In this document: one piece after another, positions 46,700-59,573 of the stretch
Layout: each line of letters starts with the position of its first letter
How positions within the stretch are numbered: the first letter of the stretch is position 1
Source: Viscum album
Lineage: Eukaryota; Streptophyta; Magnoliopsida; Santalales; Viscaceae
Length of the DNA stretch: 64,000 nt
Direction: 5' to 3'
Assembly: GCA_963277665.1 (NCBI GenBank)
Contig: OY728121.1
Span: 1,657,862,062-1,657,926,061, forward strand
Program-made: the position numbers and the translations under genes
Notes under the pieces: generated by a model
Told to the model about the DNA's origin: nothing
Seen by the model: the letters and a program-made list of their open reading frames with translations, nothing else
Database searches by the model: none

Positions 46700-47640
46700 A
46701 TTTCTTTTTTGGTTGCCTCTATGTAGACAAACATCCAAGGTTCCAGGTAGAGTATGTGATGACAGCCCACTGAGTGATGAATCTTCAGTGTAGGGACCCA
46801 TTTTGACAGTTGTACCATTAGGTGGTGTACCATCAGCACCACTACCAATTGGGCAGCCGATGCCACCTGCCCCAGCAACAGAGTGTGCACGCCGCTTGAG
46901 CGCGTTACACGAGTTTCAGTGCCGGAGGCCACCATGGTTCTAGGGAGAGATGGATCCACAGGCGATTGAGGACTAACTCAAGGCCGTGGTTAGAGTTTTT
47001 TGATTGGTAGGGACACCTGTTGATCTCATAGTGATCCTTGCCGCCAGTCTTCTTCTGGAAGCAGCGGGTAGATGGTGGAGCTTGATGCCCCAGGTTCATG
47101 ACGAGGTGACTCTCCTCTAGGCGGAATTTGAGATCCTATTTAGGGTAGAGTTCGTCCCAATGAATTTACACGCAGTGCGTATACAGAAGATTCTCCACTT
47201 TCTGCAGGATAGCATGACCGTGGCTTAGTATTCAGCGAGGTTCACCAAAATCTCAGGCTACTCCACTGACATGGTGCGAGACCCTTTCTTTAGGGCCTAG
47301 ACCTTCGAGCAGGGGATGAGAAAAGAGAATACAACTTCAATTATTTCTCTCATCATCCTGATTCCGGATGAGGTGTTAGAGAGAGCACTCTTAGTGGAGA
47401 TATTCCTTACTGATAAGTCACCGACAGTGAGACCCACCAATGGACGTCACATAACAGATTCATCTGCAGATGGAAGAAGATAGATGATTCATAGGTCCAA
47501 GAGCACCATACCTATAGGTGGATGACTATAGGATATAGGGTCGGTTGTGTGGGGATCTTGAGACAGATAAGGATAGGCAAGGAGAAAGTAGTGTTACTCA
47601 TGCAGCAGGAAGGGTCACATGGCTCATGAATTCTTGACCC
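46700..47640 (+). pseudogene. gag: Element E gag remnant
   Basis: Decayed capsid region: MDPQAIED, VVRVF, LLEAAGRWWSLMPQVHDEV and AEFEILFRVEFVP, matching element C's gag at the same places. A single zinc knuckle near 47595 reads CYSCSRKGHMAHEF, with the last Cys lost. Several stops interrupt the frame. Minus-strand open frames here are shadows. Confidence 0.8.
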
Positions 47641-47889
47641 GCCTTATGGATGACCAGCAGACGGTCGAAGGACCACCTGGGAAGAGTCTAAGATTCGACC
47701 GAGGAGGTCTATAGGCAGCAGGAAGATGTGGAAGAGGATATGTCTGTGTAGTATTCGGTGGGCGGTGATTTGAGGTTCTACCACTACCACCTCCAGGCGG
47801 TCCACCCTGACCACAGGGAGTAGGTGGACAGGGACGAGCTCAGCTCTAGGTAGTTGAGGCCTACGACCACAGTGCTCCGTAGATGATTC

Positions 47890-48370
47890 GAGGCATGATA
47901 TGTGTCTACTCCACCTTAGCTTCAATACTTATAGAGATAGGTTATAGTCACTCTTTTATTTCCACGACCCTCATTCAGAGCTCAGAGATTCTGGTTGAGC
48001 CATTGGCTCGATCCTTATGGAAAGAAACTCCTACGAGAGAGGATTCAATGATTACAAACTAGTACCAACAATGTTATATTACTCTATGAGGTGATAGATT
48101 CAACTGAGATCTTCTAGTAGTGGCATCGATGCCTTATGATATCATCTTGTGTATGGATTGGTTATCTACAGTCCATGATCAGATTGACTGCATTAGGTGC
48201 AAAGTGCAGTGTGTCTGTGAGGATGGGACCCAGTTTTCCTTCACCAGTGAGGAGGGAACCTTTGCAGAACATGATAGACTTACCTGGAGGAGGGTGTAGC
48301 TGATCACACATCATTTGGCTAGCCTTACCCTCAGAGCGGTTGATATTGAGAGTCTGAGCTATCCTGTAGT
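47890..48370 (+). pseudogene. pol: Element E pol: protease remnant
   Basis: The active-site block reads LIEIGYSHSFIS, where element C has DTGSSHSFIS, so the catalytic Asp is replaced by Glu. Downstream, MPYDIILCMDWLSTVHDQID is the usual protease C-terminal block. Inactive. Confidence 0.8.
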
Positions 48371-49120
48371 GGTGGACTAGTATGTTGATGTTTTCCCTGA
48401 TGATGTTTTGGGTCTACCTCCTCACAGAGAGGTGGACTTTTATATCGACTTGTTCCCTGATATGACACTGATATCTACACCATCATATCGGATGGATCTT
48501 GTGAAGCTTTGAGAGATACGAGTACAATAGAAGGACTTGGAGAGGAAGGGGTTCATTAGGCCCAATGTTTCTCATTAGGCAGCCCTGATTTTGTTCGCTA
48601 AGAAGGCGGATGGGAGTTTGAGACTTAGTGTAGACTATTAGTTCCTGAACTATGTGACCATGAAAAAAAATTACCCACTACTGAGGATTGATGATCTTTT
48701 TGATCATCTGAAGGGAGCACAATGATTTTCGAAGATAGACCTCAGATTAGGCTATCACCAGCTCAGGGTACTAGACGAGGATGTGCAGAAGATGAACTTC
48801 AGATGTCGGTATGGCCACTATGAGTTCTTGGTTATGCCATTCAGCATGACCAATTCCCCAGAAGTATTCATGGGACTCATGAACAAGATCTTCCAGACTT
48901 ACCTCGATCGCTTTGTGGTAGTCTTCATCGATGAAATCTTGGTTTACTCACCTACAGAGGAGGAGCATGCCTATCATCTGCAGATAGTTCTGGACACACT
49001 CTGAGAGCACCAAATTTATGGTAATCTCTCGAAGTTCCTGTTCTAGATCTGAGAGTTTCACTTTATAGGAAACTTCATATCAGAGGCTGGATTTGTGGTG
49101 GATCCCATGAAGATTTAGGT
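48371..49120 (+). pseudogene. pol: Element E pol: reverse transcriptase remnant
   Basis: Begins near YVDVFPDDVLGLPPHREVDF, then [33 protein letters not shown] and the catalytic block [12 protein letters not shown] (codons 48930-48935), where the second Asp is Glu. A TGA at 49002-49004 after VLDTL is at the same codon as in element C. The open part 48783-49004 is a fragment only. Confidence 0.87.
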
Positions 49121-49720
49121 TGTGCTTGCTTGGGAGCCACCGAGGAGTGTGACGGAGGTGCAGAGTTTCCTGGGTCTGGCCAGTTACTACTGGAGGTTTA
49201 TGCCTGACTTTTCCAAGGATGCGGAACCCTTATCATCATTAATGAAGAATGGGCAACCATTGGTGTGGTCAGAGATATTCCACCGGAGTTTCCATGAGCT
49301 GAGGCAGAGACTGACGAGTGCCCCCATCTTGAGGCTACCATAGGAGGGCATTAGTTATGTAGTCTACTATGCCGCATCAGGGACCGAGCTTGGATGTGTC
49401 CTGATGTAGGAGCAAGCAGTGATCACATATGGTTCTCGACAGCTAAGAAAACATGAGAATAACTACGCTACCCATGACCTGTAGTTAGAAGTAGGGGTCT
49501 ACTCCTTGAAGATGTGGTGACATTACTTGATGGGAAAATGTTTTATATTTTACTTTGATCACGATATCCTAGGTATATCTTATCTCAGAAGGACCTAAAC
49601 CTGAGACAACGACATTGGATTGAGTTCCTCTAGGAATATGACTTCGAGATAGTCTATACTACTGTGAAGGGGAATATAGTAGTAGATGCACTCAACAGGA
49701 GATCTGGTATACAGTTACTG
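49121..49720 (+). pseudogene. pol: Element E pol: RT thumb/connection and RNase H remnant
   Basis: WEPPRSVTEVQSFLGLASYY and SFHELRQRLTSAPILRLP are the connection region. RNase H starts YVVYYAASGTELGCVLM, where the first catalytic Asp is replaced by Ala, followed by a TAG (49407-49409) shared with element C. The rest, RQLRKHENNYATHDL, decays into stops near 49570. Confidence 0.82.
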
Positions 49721-49959
49721 AGTGAGGCGACTATGTAGCTAGTCTCTTTGAAGATATACTATGTGGATTGAGATAGATTAGCTTATCTTCAGTCTCTGAC
49801 AGTCACTCCCCCACTCCTTCAGTGAGTCAGGGAGGCGTAGCTTGGGGAAACTGACTACGAGGCTTGACTTACTAAAATATCCATAGGACATGAACCTAAT
49901 GGATTTTCTAAAGGTGGGGAGCACATCATCCTTTTCAAAAGATGGACTATAGTACTAGT

Positions 49960-51238
49960 GGAGCTACGAGAGGAAGTGTTGATGGAGTTTCATACATCCC
50001 GTTCTAGAAGTACATCCAGGAGTGGCGAAGATGTACCAGGACCTTCAACATCTACACTGGTGGCCGGGAATAAAGAAAGTAGTGGCATAGTTTTTCTCAT
50101 GGTGCCTCACTTGTCAGCAAGTGAAGGAAAAGAATCATGTTCTAGTAGGATTAGTTCAACCACTAGAGGTTCCAAAGTGGATGTGGGATGGAATTTACAT
50201 GGACTTCGTGACAGGACTTCCACGCACGTTTAGGGGTCATGATTCTATCTGGGTGATCATTGAACGACTCACCAAGTCAGCCTACTTCCTAACTATTAGA
50301 GTGAAGGGATCAGTAGAGGGCTTGGGACGCCTCTACGTTTAGGAGATTGTGAGGCTTTATGGGGTTCCATCTATGATTTTCACTGATCATGATGCAATTC
50401 TTACTTCCCAGCTATGGAAGGGGTTGCAGGAGGCTTTCAGGAAACTACTTCAGTTTTGCACTGCCTTCCATCCTCAGATGGATGGTCAGACAGAGTGGAC
50501 CATTCAGGCCCTTGAGGACATGTTGCATGCTTGTGTCATTTATTTCTTCCATATCTTAGAGGATCAATTTCCCTTGGTGGATTTCTCATACAACAATAGT
50601 TATCACTCCACTATCGGTATGGCACCATTTGATGCATTGTATGGTCAACCTTGTAGATCACCTCTATGCTGGACTGACCCAGGGGAGTCAGCACTCCTGG
50701 GACCAAAGATGGTATGGGAAACCACAAAGAAGGTGTAGATCATCCAGGAGAAGATGAATGTGACACAAAGTAGGCAGAAGTCTTATGATGACAAGAGAAA
50801 GAGACCTCTGGAGTTTGAGAATGGTGACCATGTCTTTCTACGGGTCTCACCTCAAGGAGGTTTGTGGAGATTTGGACGGGGAAGAAAGTTATCTCTAAGG
50901 TTCATAGGACCCTTTCAGGTCCTCGGCATAGTTTTCGAGGTGGCATACCTCTTAGTCCTTCCCCCTTAGTTTCACTGAGTGCAAGACATTTTCCACGTAT
51001 CCCAGCTGAGGAGGTATGTGCATGATCCTTTGCACATAATTGACTAGGGCGAGCTGGACATCGATGATGGGGTGAAGTTTTCAGAGGTTCCAGTAGAGAT
51101 AGAGGATCAATAGGAGAGATTACTTCATGGGTGATCAATACCTCTGGTGCATGTACGTTGGCAGCACAGGAACATCCAGGAGAGCACATGGGAGCGGGAG
51201 GCTCATATTCGTGCTCAGTACCCCCATTTGTTTCCCTA
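49960..51238 (+). pseudogene. pol: Element E pol: integrase and chromodomain remnant
   Basis: The zinc finger ends with SWCLTCQQV near 50105. The core keeps D in IYMDFVTGLPRT, D in MIFTDHDA and E in GQTEWTIQALEDM. The C-terminal part includes FENGDHVFLRVSPQGG and FIGPFQVLGIVFEVAYLL. One frame runs from 50121 to about 51238, broken only by stops (50340, 50736, 50967, 51111, 51132 and a few more). It ends in the chromodomain core SIPLVHVRWQHRNIQESTWE and YPHLFP. The D,D,E triad is kept although RT and protease are mutated. Confidence 0.86.
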
Positions 51239-51272
51239 GTTTGTGTTGTGGATTTTGGGGACACAAAGCCCT

Positions 51273-51285
51273 GAGGTGGGGAGAA
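51273..51285 (+). other. Element E polypurine tract
   Basis: gaggtggggagaa directly before the 3' LTR. Confidence 0.88.
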
Positions 51286-54202
51286 TGTAAACAACCAAAA
51301 TTTTCCAGGTAATTTTTTTTAATTATATGGAAATATTATAAATCTGCAAAAAATGATGACATGTGATTCCAAGGCCCAGAGTGTCCGGAATGAATTTCTA
51401 AACATTCTTTAAGGTACGTTCAGTTAACATGCGAGAGAGAATTTGTAACTTTTGAACTGGTTCTCGAAATTGAAATCTGAGGACACCGTTGAACTTGTAG
51501 CACTGATATTAACTTAAGGAGACCTTCAATTCAACCATAATAGGTAGATGGTGGAAGTTGAATTTTAGGGTTGTGTGAAGGAATAAAATAAAACAATTGT
51601 TTTATTTTTAGTCAAAACCTCTCCACCACTTTTTGAATCCTTTTGGTGGGGACCACCCAACCTTGAACCCCTATTTTAATGTGATGTAACTCTTGGACCC
51701 CCCCAATTTAAGAGACAAAATTAATTGACCAATTAATCAACTTAAACTTAATTATGTTGGCTCCCCCCTTTTTTCTTCCTTTTGGGTTGGCAAACATTAT
51801 TGGTGGAGAAATTTTTTGATGGAGAACTCTTGAAGGAAGAACATACACCAACGAAGAAGATCCTACAATGAAGAATGTCCTCTGAATGAGGAACATGGAA
51901 CCAATGTTCGAGAAGCGTCGACACATCATCTTCTTCTTCATGCCACCTCCAATGAACGAATGAAGTAGGATTGCTCTTGATTGTTCTTTGTTACTTTATT
52001 ATACATTGATTCAATCTTCTTGAGTCTCTTGTTATCAAACAAATGCGGAGGGTGCGGGCCAAACAAACACAACCCAATCCCTCCACTACCTCATGGATTG
52101 AGGTGTTCTTAATGTTTGGATCATTGGGTTGAGAAGAACCCAACCACGTCAGGATAGATGCAAAGGTGACGTCCCGAGATGAACTTTGATCTTTGTGGAT
52201 TGAAGAACGGGCCACCAGAGCTCACTCGATGACCTGAGGAAGTCCGTAGATGACCGACGCCAGCAGCGTACAAGGTCGTGGTGGCACAACCGCACTGCCG
52301 AAGAAGGTTGTGACCTGTTGGCCATGACGGAGTAGGGTGGCGCGCGTCCATGCCACCGGTAGAGAAGGAGGCCTCAACTGTCGAGTCGCGGTGGCACACT
52401 AGGGCGGCCGACACCCAATCGACTGTGGGAGGAGCAGCGATGCCGTTGCGCTATTGGAAGGGGGAGTCGACTGAAATCCTGGCTGGCCGCATCACACTGA
52501 GTAGGACCCACTTCTGCGGGTCCCGCGTGCTAGTAGGCGGTGCCATGTGGTGCTACGGGGTTGGCTGAATTTGAACTGTCCAACTGGAACGTTTTGGGAA
52601 TTTGAGGTGGCGCCTCCCCGGGGTGGCTGCTAAAGCGGGCCCCCCAAAGGCAGACCGCACCCAGTCGCAGGCCGAACCTAGTGGGCCGTGCCGAGCAGGC
52701 CAGGCCCACCGCGACACATCCTATCTGGGTCAGACCCATGCCGGGTCAGTCAGATTGGGTCAGACCAGACCTGGGCCCATCTGGACCTAGATACACCATT
52801 TTGGCCATATCTTGAGAACCAGATGTCCATTTGATGAACCATCTGCAGTACCAGAATCCCTGGATCGAGATGGTCCTTTTGGTATACCCCACTTGAGTTT
52901 TGGATAATGTTGGTGTATGGCTAGGTTGGATTGAACCCGAATCCAACCGGGCCCTCAGAACGTAAACACGAATAACTTACAGAACGAGAGTCCGATTGAC
53001 ACGCCGTTTGTTGCGATGAGACCCTTATGACATGGAATTACTTTGGGATAAATTTTCATGGGACTTTTTGGCAGTTGAAGTATCGACCTATGGATTGAGG
53101 AGTGGATCCTCCTGAAATCAAGCATGCTTAGTGCGAGGACCCTATGGATGGCTGTACTTGAAGAATATTTAGATCCTATGGGGGTCATCTTCGGATCTTA
53201 TGTGGGTGATAATCTACCAATCCTGTGTGGGTCATCTACAAATCCTATGTGGGTCATCTTCGGATCCTGTGTGTGTCATCTTCAGATCTTGTTTGGGTCA
53301 CCTTCAGATCCTGTGTGGGTCTTCTTCGATCCTATGTGGGTCAAAAATAGAGCTTCTTGATGAAGTAAGATGATCTAGAAATATAACTAAACATCTATAC
53401 TTCCATACTTAAGTTATACCTGGTGTGGGATGAGTCTTTACCTTTGTGGTAAACTATTATGTGGTGATACCTTCCTAGTATTATTCTGTGTGGCATTACC
53501 TTTGTTGTACTTACCTTTATGGTATTCTTTGCTTCATGGAACAGTTGTGCTTGAGGCTAAAGAGTTGGGCTATGTGTTCCTCTTAAATGAGTTGGGTTAC
53601 ATGATAACTTAGGTATATGTATGGGAATATACCTATGTAGGGTTGACTGTTGTTTTTGTGATCTGTAATTATGGTATTTCTTTATGGTTTATCCTTGTGG
53701 ATTCTGAGATACCTTCAGTGGTCTCAAGGTACCTACTGAGTATTGTTATACTCACCCCTACAAGGGCCACACCTGAACCTTGTTGTGTCTTATGTAGAAA
53801 ACATACAACATTGATCGATGCTGAGGGTGCCAGGACCAGAGACTGCTCAGAGGTGGACCATTAGATGAGACATATTGTAGAGATGGCTGTTCGAGAGATG
53901 TACCTACCCTTCGGGTATGATCCTTAGTGGGTGTTCACAGAAGCTGATTTTAGTTTTTCTTGTACTTTCCAGTTGGGCTTGTATTCCGACCCCTTTACTT
54001 ATTGTACTCACCGTATTTACTATATAGTTTACTTTGAGCTTGTATATTACTATGTGCTTGGATTTTGTGAGTTTTCAGGTTAAAAGGCAATGCCTTCCTG
54101 ATTTTAGGGATATGCATTTCCGGTGGTAGTCTCTATCCCCTGGCCCATGGAAGGCGGGCTTGGGGTAGTCACGGCACTGGCCCCAGGGGATGGGTTGTGA
54201 TA
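51286..54202 (+). repeat. Element E 3' LTR
   Basis: Begins tgtaaacaacc and ends ...gggttgtgata. Contains the GC-rich block (about 52020-52800) and tandem array (about 53170-53345). Confidence 0.88.
53170..53345 (+). repeat. Tandem array in E 3' LTR
   Basis: Units of 'gatcctgtgtgggtcatctt', partner of the array at 45416-45575. Confidence 0.85.
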
Positions 54203-57200
54203 GCTTCTGTTCTTTAAAAACTATTTCCAATTCAAAACCATCTTTGAGGAATTTTATCAAACATATCATGGGCATAAAATCTAGTTTTCAAAGAAAGAAA
54301 ATTTTGAAAAAAAATTCTCCATCACCACCAAATATCAAGACCAATATAAATAATTCATTTCATAAATCAAAACCAAATGTGAGAATCACAAGAACAGAAG
54401 CATTAAAAGAGATATACCACAGGTTAAATATACACACCATGCAAACAGAAAGAACAATATTACCTTCAAAACTGGTGATGCGAAATGAATATATCTGGCC
54501 CTCACAAGCCTAGATATACAAAGAGAAAACCCATAAAGAGAGGAGTCACCCTAATATTATACTTGACAAAAGATTAATTCCATAAAACTCTTTCCTAGAA
54601 GTTTCTCTATAAAAAAATCAATCCAAAGGGTGGATATCAATTGGTTCAATAGAGTTTACATGAGTAAAAATATTTATTAAACCCCTCATTAATGTTTCAT
54701 GTGGCTAGAATAACCATACCTAGAAGATCAGGCAGATGTTTAGGAATTTCAAAAATATTAAACCACCACCACCACACCCTAGTAGAATCACCATGATCAT
54801 GTTGCTTCAACCGAGAGACATTACATGTGGAATGGAAATGATCTCATCTTGATACTTATTCCATTTCAGACTCACCATAGCCTCCACCACGGCATAATGA
54901 GATCCCTTTTTCTGTGGTTGATAGGAAGACTCCTGCAACATTCTACCTAAGGCCATTCCAATACACTATGAATTTTGGCCTATCCCATTTCACACAGTGG
55001 GATCATATATACCCCATAACTTCCACCATGGCCATGGACCTTTCTGTTTTACACTAAAACATCCAAAAAAACATTTTTTCACCCGCCATTCCCTTTAACA
55101 CTTCCGAAATTGAATAGAAAAAGACAAAAGAGGCTTTGTACTAGATTCCAAATATATATTGTGACACATTTAGGTTTATGAAATATATGTTTAAGTAAAA
55201 TTCAATTCATGACCTCAGTTCATTATCTATAAGCTTTAAGAATCGCCACAAGCCTCCCTTTGATGAGTTCTAAGTGTAACATGAATTTATGACAATTTGA
55301 TCAATTTTTTGAATAAATTACTATGCTTAATGATATAAGTATATCGTATCAACAATTTATAGTTCCATGGTTTATCCACTATATTGTACTCAATAATATA
55401 TATATATATATCATAGATAGAGTCATCTCAGTATTTATAATTCAACCATCGATATGATATTATCACCTCTTATGATTTAGTTATAAACATTGATATAAGT
55501 ATATTATGGGTGATAAAACCAAGTTTTTCTTTAGATAGAACCAGTGGATTTATCATATCGCATCACCAATTGGATTTAATAATTAGAAATAATTATTATC
55601 CTTCAATAATATTTGTCAAAATAATGATATCATAGGATATTATATGCAATGGTTACCCATAACCTTATAAAAAAATCACTAAAATTTATTTTCAATGTTA
55701 GGATATCATATCATGTGATTCAACCAGTGAAAATTTTATCTCCCTCTCATAAAATGATATTCTTATTCCCCATTATAAGTCTCACCACTCTCATTGATAA
55801 CATTAAATCATAACTAGATATTCATGCCAAAAATAATAATATCCATTTGTCCTAAGAATGACACACAAACACTTCTTCAAAAAACTTTAAAAATATTATT
55901 GATATTTGTTTGTTATAAAAGTGAATATTTTCACATAGTACACTATCCTCTTAACATAGAGATTGATACTAAAACTATTCATTAATAGTTCAATAAAATT
56001 GATAATATTTTTTTCTTTTAGAATATGACATGCATGATATTCATGTATGTAACCTATTTATCTTTTAAATCACACATGCATAACTAAAAATTATCACATA
56101 TATGACATGCTCAATTCTCACTTCGATCATAAATGAACTTCAAATTATTTCATACTCATATATAAGAATAGAATATTTCATATACATGGACCCCAAATCC
56201 TCAAATATTTATTTATATTGTTAATTTTCTAAGAGCGACTTACTCTTGTCATAGAATTTCATATAAATCAATCTTCAATATTTTATTTGAATATTTATCC
56301 AACCATGACCAACCTAAACTTATTTCAGTAGGTAAATAATTAAAAATTAAGATAAATAGTTACCTATAATATTAAAACTCTAAATAAAATTCAATTTATT
56401 AAATTCCTTTTAAATAAAAGTTTATAATTTAATTAAAAATTACTCAATATATAAAAAATATATTAACTTTCAAATATAAATAGACTATTGGGAATAATTC
56501 TACCGATTTATCACTATAAAATATGGAAAATTATAGCTCTATCAATTGCCCCAAACTTAGATTTTTTCTCTCCTTGGAAAAATCATATAGCAAATTAAAA
56601 TTCAAACTACTTAAGTCCTAAGTGAAAAAGAATTATAAATCTCATTATCTATATACTCTAATTATCCCCATATAAATTAATATTCCCTAATACATCTTTG
56701 TACTAAAAAAATCATTCAATAATCTATTAGTACCCATGTATATTTTGTACCTACCTTCATAGAAGTTTTAATCTTCCCAAGTTCATGAATGATTTCTATA
56801 GGGTTTTGAATAAATAATTGTCCATTAAACTATGCAAATAGTGAGTAACAATAAAAAAACATCAACAAGGGTATCCTTGAAGTTAACTGGTTGGTGGTTT
56901 AACTTTTGAAAGATAAGTATCAAAAGAAAAGTATAACTATTTAAATATAATGTATGGAAAAACCATAAGCCACCTTAAAATGATTACCCCATCATTGAAT
57001 CACTACAAATAGTTCCTAATTTTATTTAATTTTTTTATTTCATACATCAAAACATTCCACAATGTATTATTGTATCTATTTATTTACAATAATTTTTTTA
57101 TATAAGAATAAAAAAAATAATGATTGTTTGAATCTATATTCAATTCACTTCCCAATAATGAATAACACAAACAAATAATCTATAGCCTGAAAATATCATT

Positions 57201-57914
57201 CAAATAATTGCATGAATAAAACCTTACCGCACCTTCATCTTCATTTTAATCATGACAGTACTCAATAAGAGGGTAGAAATATAGTTTTTTTTGTAATGTA
57301 GCTCTTATAAGTTAGTTCATGGTCTATAAGGCTTAAAATATAGTCAAATATCAATGTAGATTAATGATTTTCAAAAATGGATTTATAAAATAAATCCTTT
57401 TTTATTTTAACATACATATCATTATCTAATTTTTTTTTGAAAAATAAATTAAAAAATGTTCAATATTTTATTTTAGAAATTAAATCTCTCAAGAAAAAGA
57501 TAATGGTAATATTACATCAAATTTTTTAGAATCTTATTTATATGGAAAGTTTAACATTGAATATAACTTGTACACATGTGTTTAGTTATAGATTAAATTT
57601 CATATAAATGTTCAAATCATAATTAATTAATATAATCATATCAAAAATAATTTATGTTTTTAGACATTAAAACCAATATGTTTTTCAAAATATTAATTAA
57701 TAATTCATATTTAAAATAATATTCAATTTATCTTATTAAAAAAAGTAAAGCACATAATGAAATAATAACAAAAAAGAAACCATTTCCTTTCCCGACACTT
57801 ATCTTTAAAATGTCATCAATGCAAACAAATCATATATAAAATGGATAATAAATAAAAGTATAATATAAATTAATAACATGGTGTATCTAACTATATGTAG
57901 AATCCTCAAGTTAC
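54203..57914. other. Unassigned region right of element E
   Basis: The first part (to about 55120) is less AT-rich, with codon-like stretches on both strands, but every frame has stops and I recognise no family. The 107-codon open frame at 54190-54513 starts inside E's LTR, so its start is artificial. From about 55120 to 57914 the DNA is strongly AT-rich with short TA runs and no supportable gene, RNA or repeat. Confidence 0.5.
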
Positions 57915-59573
57915 AACTCCACCGAAACAACCCAACCCACCAGGGCCTTGCTCGGGCCAATGATAAACTAAGAGTTCCACCCCAACCCTATCTCCAATAG
58001 GCCAGAGGGTGATGACTAGCACTGGGTAGTCATATTTCAAAAAATGGGATGCCTTTTACTATATTAACCTACAATAAATACATATGTCCAATGCATAAAT
58101 TAATAACAACACCAACATGATGTATATATATATAATCCACTAAATTGTATACAACACATGCTTGAGTCATGAGGTATAAATACATCACCATAAAGTGAAA
58201 TACAAAGGAACTCTACATTAGAAAATCCAATAAATCTGACAGATACATGACATAGTAAATCTCCTCCTCACTTTATATACTGCTATAATGATCTCCAACC
58301 ATAATATTAATTTCCACCATCCATGATCATCGAGCTCCATTATGTGTCACCAAGTGTCTCCAAGTTGTTATCTCTGAACAATCCTCACTAGAACTATATT
58401 TAAAAAAACCATCTATGAATCTGTGTATTATCTATATATAAACAATATATTTTTGCACAAGGCCCATGTAGGGGTGAGTACAAATATACTCAATTGGATT
58501 ACCCAAAATCCATAAAGGAAAAACCAAAGGAAACCATCAGGCCAAAAATCCCTAGTATGAGTAACCAGGAGGAAAATAAGAAAGGATAATCTCGATATAC
58601 ACTAAATATTGTAATCACAATGACATGATGAAGATTTCTATTATCTCACATTTAATCCTTGAAATTAATACCTTATGAGAAAACATGGGAGCTCAAACAT
58701 TAAAGATTCCACAACACCTGAAGTCGATAACCAAATATATACCCTATCTCAAAGGCAACCCATGGGGTGTTGAAGAGTCACAAGTCCCAAAGAAACTTGT
58801 ACTGATCATCCTTTTAAAGAACTACGCCATCACCAGAATCCATGATGGGGAGCCCACTTATGAAAGAAGCATGATCATCAGTCAAGGGAGTACCACACCC
58901 TCTGGTCCATCAATATCATCCCACCAATAAAGTATCTAAACTATTAATGATTAGAAACCCACATAAACTCATAAGAACTATAATCAGGTACCTGTGCCTT
59001 ACTGAGGAATAGGACATCAAAAAAGGGAGTATAGAACCTATGGATAAAGGACCCATACCCTGAGTGTATGGGGGAGTACCAAACCATTTTCATAGTTTGC
59101 AGGGGACCTGCACCTCATCAGTGCCGAGGGAGTACCGACCCCATAACAATATGGAGGACCCACGCCCCAAGTATGCAGGGGATTTCAAAACTCCATGATA
59201 AATGAATACGAGGGACCCATTCCCTATCACAATATGATGTTAGAGGAGTACAAACCTTGAGAATTCTTTGATCATCATGGTTGATCCCCATGATTGACCC
59301 TCTATAGATAAATTCAATATCTATATATCTTAACTTGAAAGAGGTATCACATGTCCAAACATACCAAACCATTTCGATCTACATGAAAAAATGCTCGAGA
59401 TATACTATTTATTTACCCAAATTGGATACCCAAGGATTATTTTACCAAAAAAACCACACAGGGGGAGATCATGCCATGTGGCGGGTCCTAGGTGTAACAC
59501 ATGGTGCATAGGGATTGGGTGGTTGTACCCAGTGGGAATGTGGCATCCCACAAGCCACAAATCACACATATGT
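57915..59573 (-). repeat. Truncated C-family LTR (F)
   Basis: The order matches C's LTR in minus orientation: acaacccaacccaccagggcc...ccaataggccagagggtgatgactagcac (compare 22596-22660), then 'gtaggggtgagta' near 58470 (compare 34504). A repeat-like stretch of 'ggaccc' words follows at about 59030-59220, then 'catgtggcgggtcc' near 59475 (compare the GC-rich block). No internal region was found next to it. It is diverged, and its right end runs into the candidate DNA transposon. Confidence 0.6.

Larger units (their letters stand above)
43415..54202 (+). mobile_element. Element E: second degenerate copy of the C family
   Basis: A plus-strand element with LTRs 43415-46432 and 51286-54202 (3018 and 2917 bp, roughly 85-90 percent alike by eye in the parts compared). 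The internal region is 46433-51285. The gag-to-chromodomain order and many peptide blocks match element C. Flanking 5-mers gattt and gcttc match at only 3 positions, so the target duplication is eroded or a boundary is a few bases off. Stops are many; frame breaks are few. Confidence 0.9.

Noticed and set aside
43410..54207. Clear target-site duplication for element E
   Set aside because: gattt and gcttc share only three of five positions and there is no homologous empty site in the window to support the call.
54190..54513. 107-codon open frame as a host gene
   Set aside because: Its ATG lies in the last bases of element E's LTR, and no motif or homologue is recognised.
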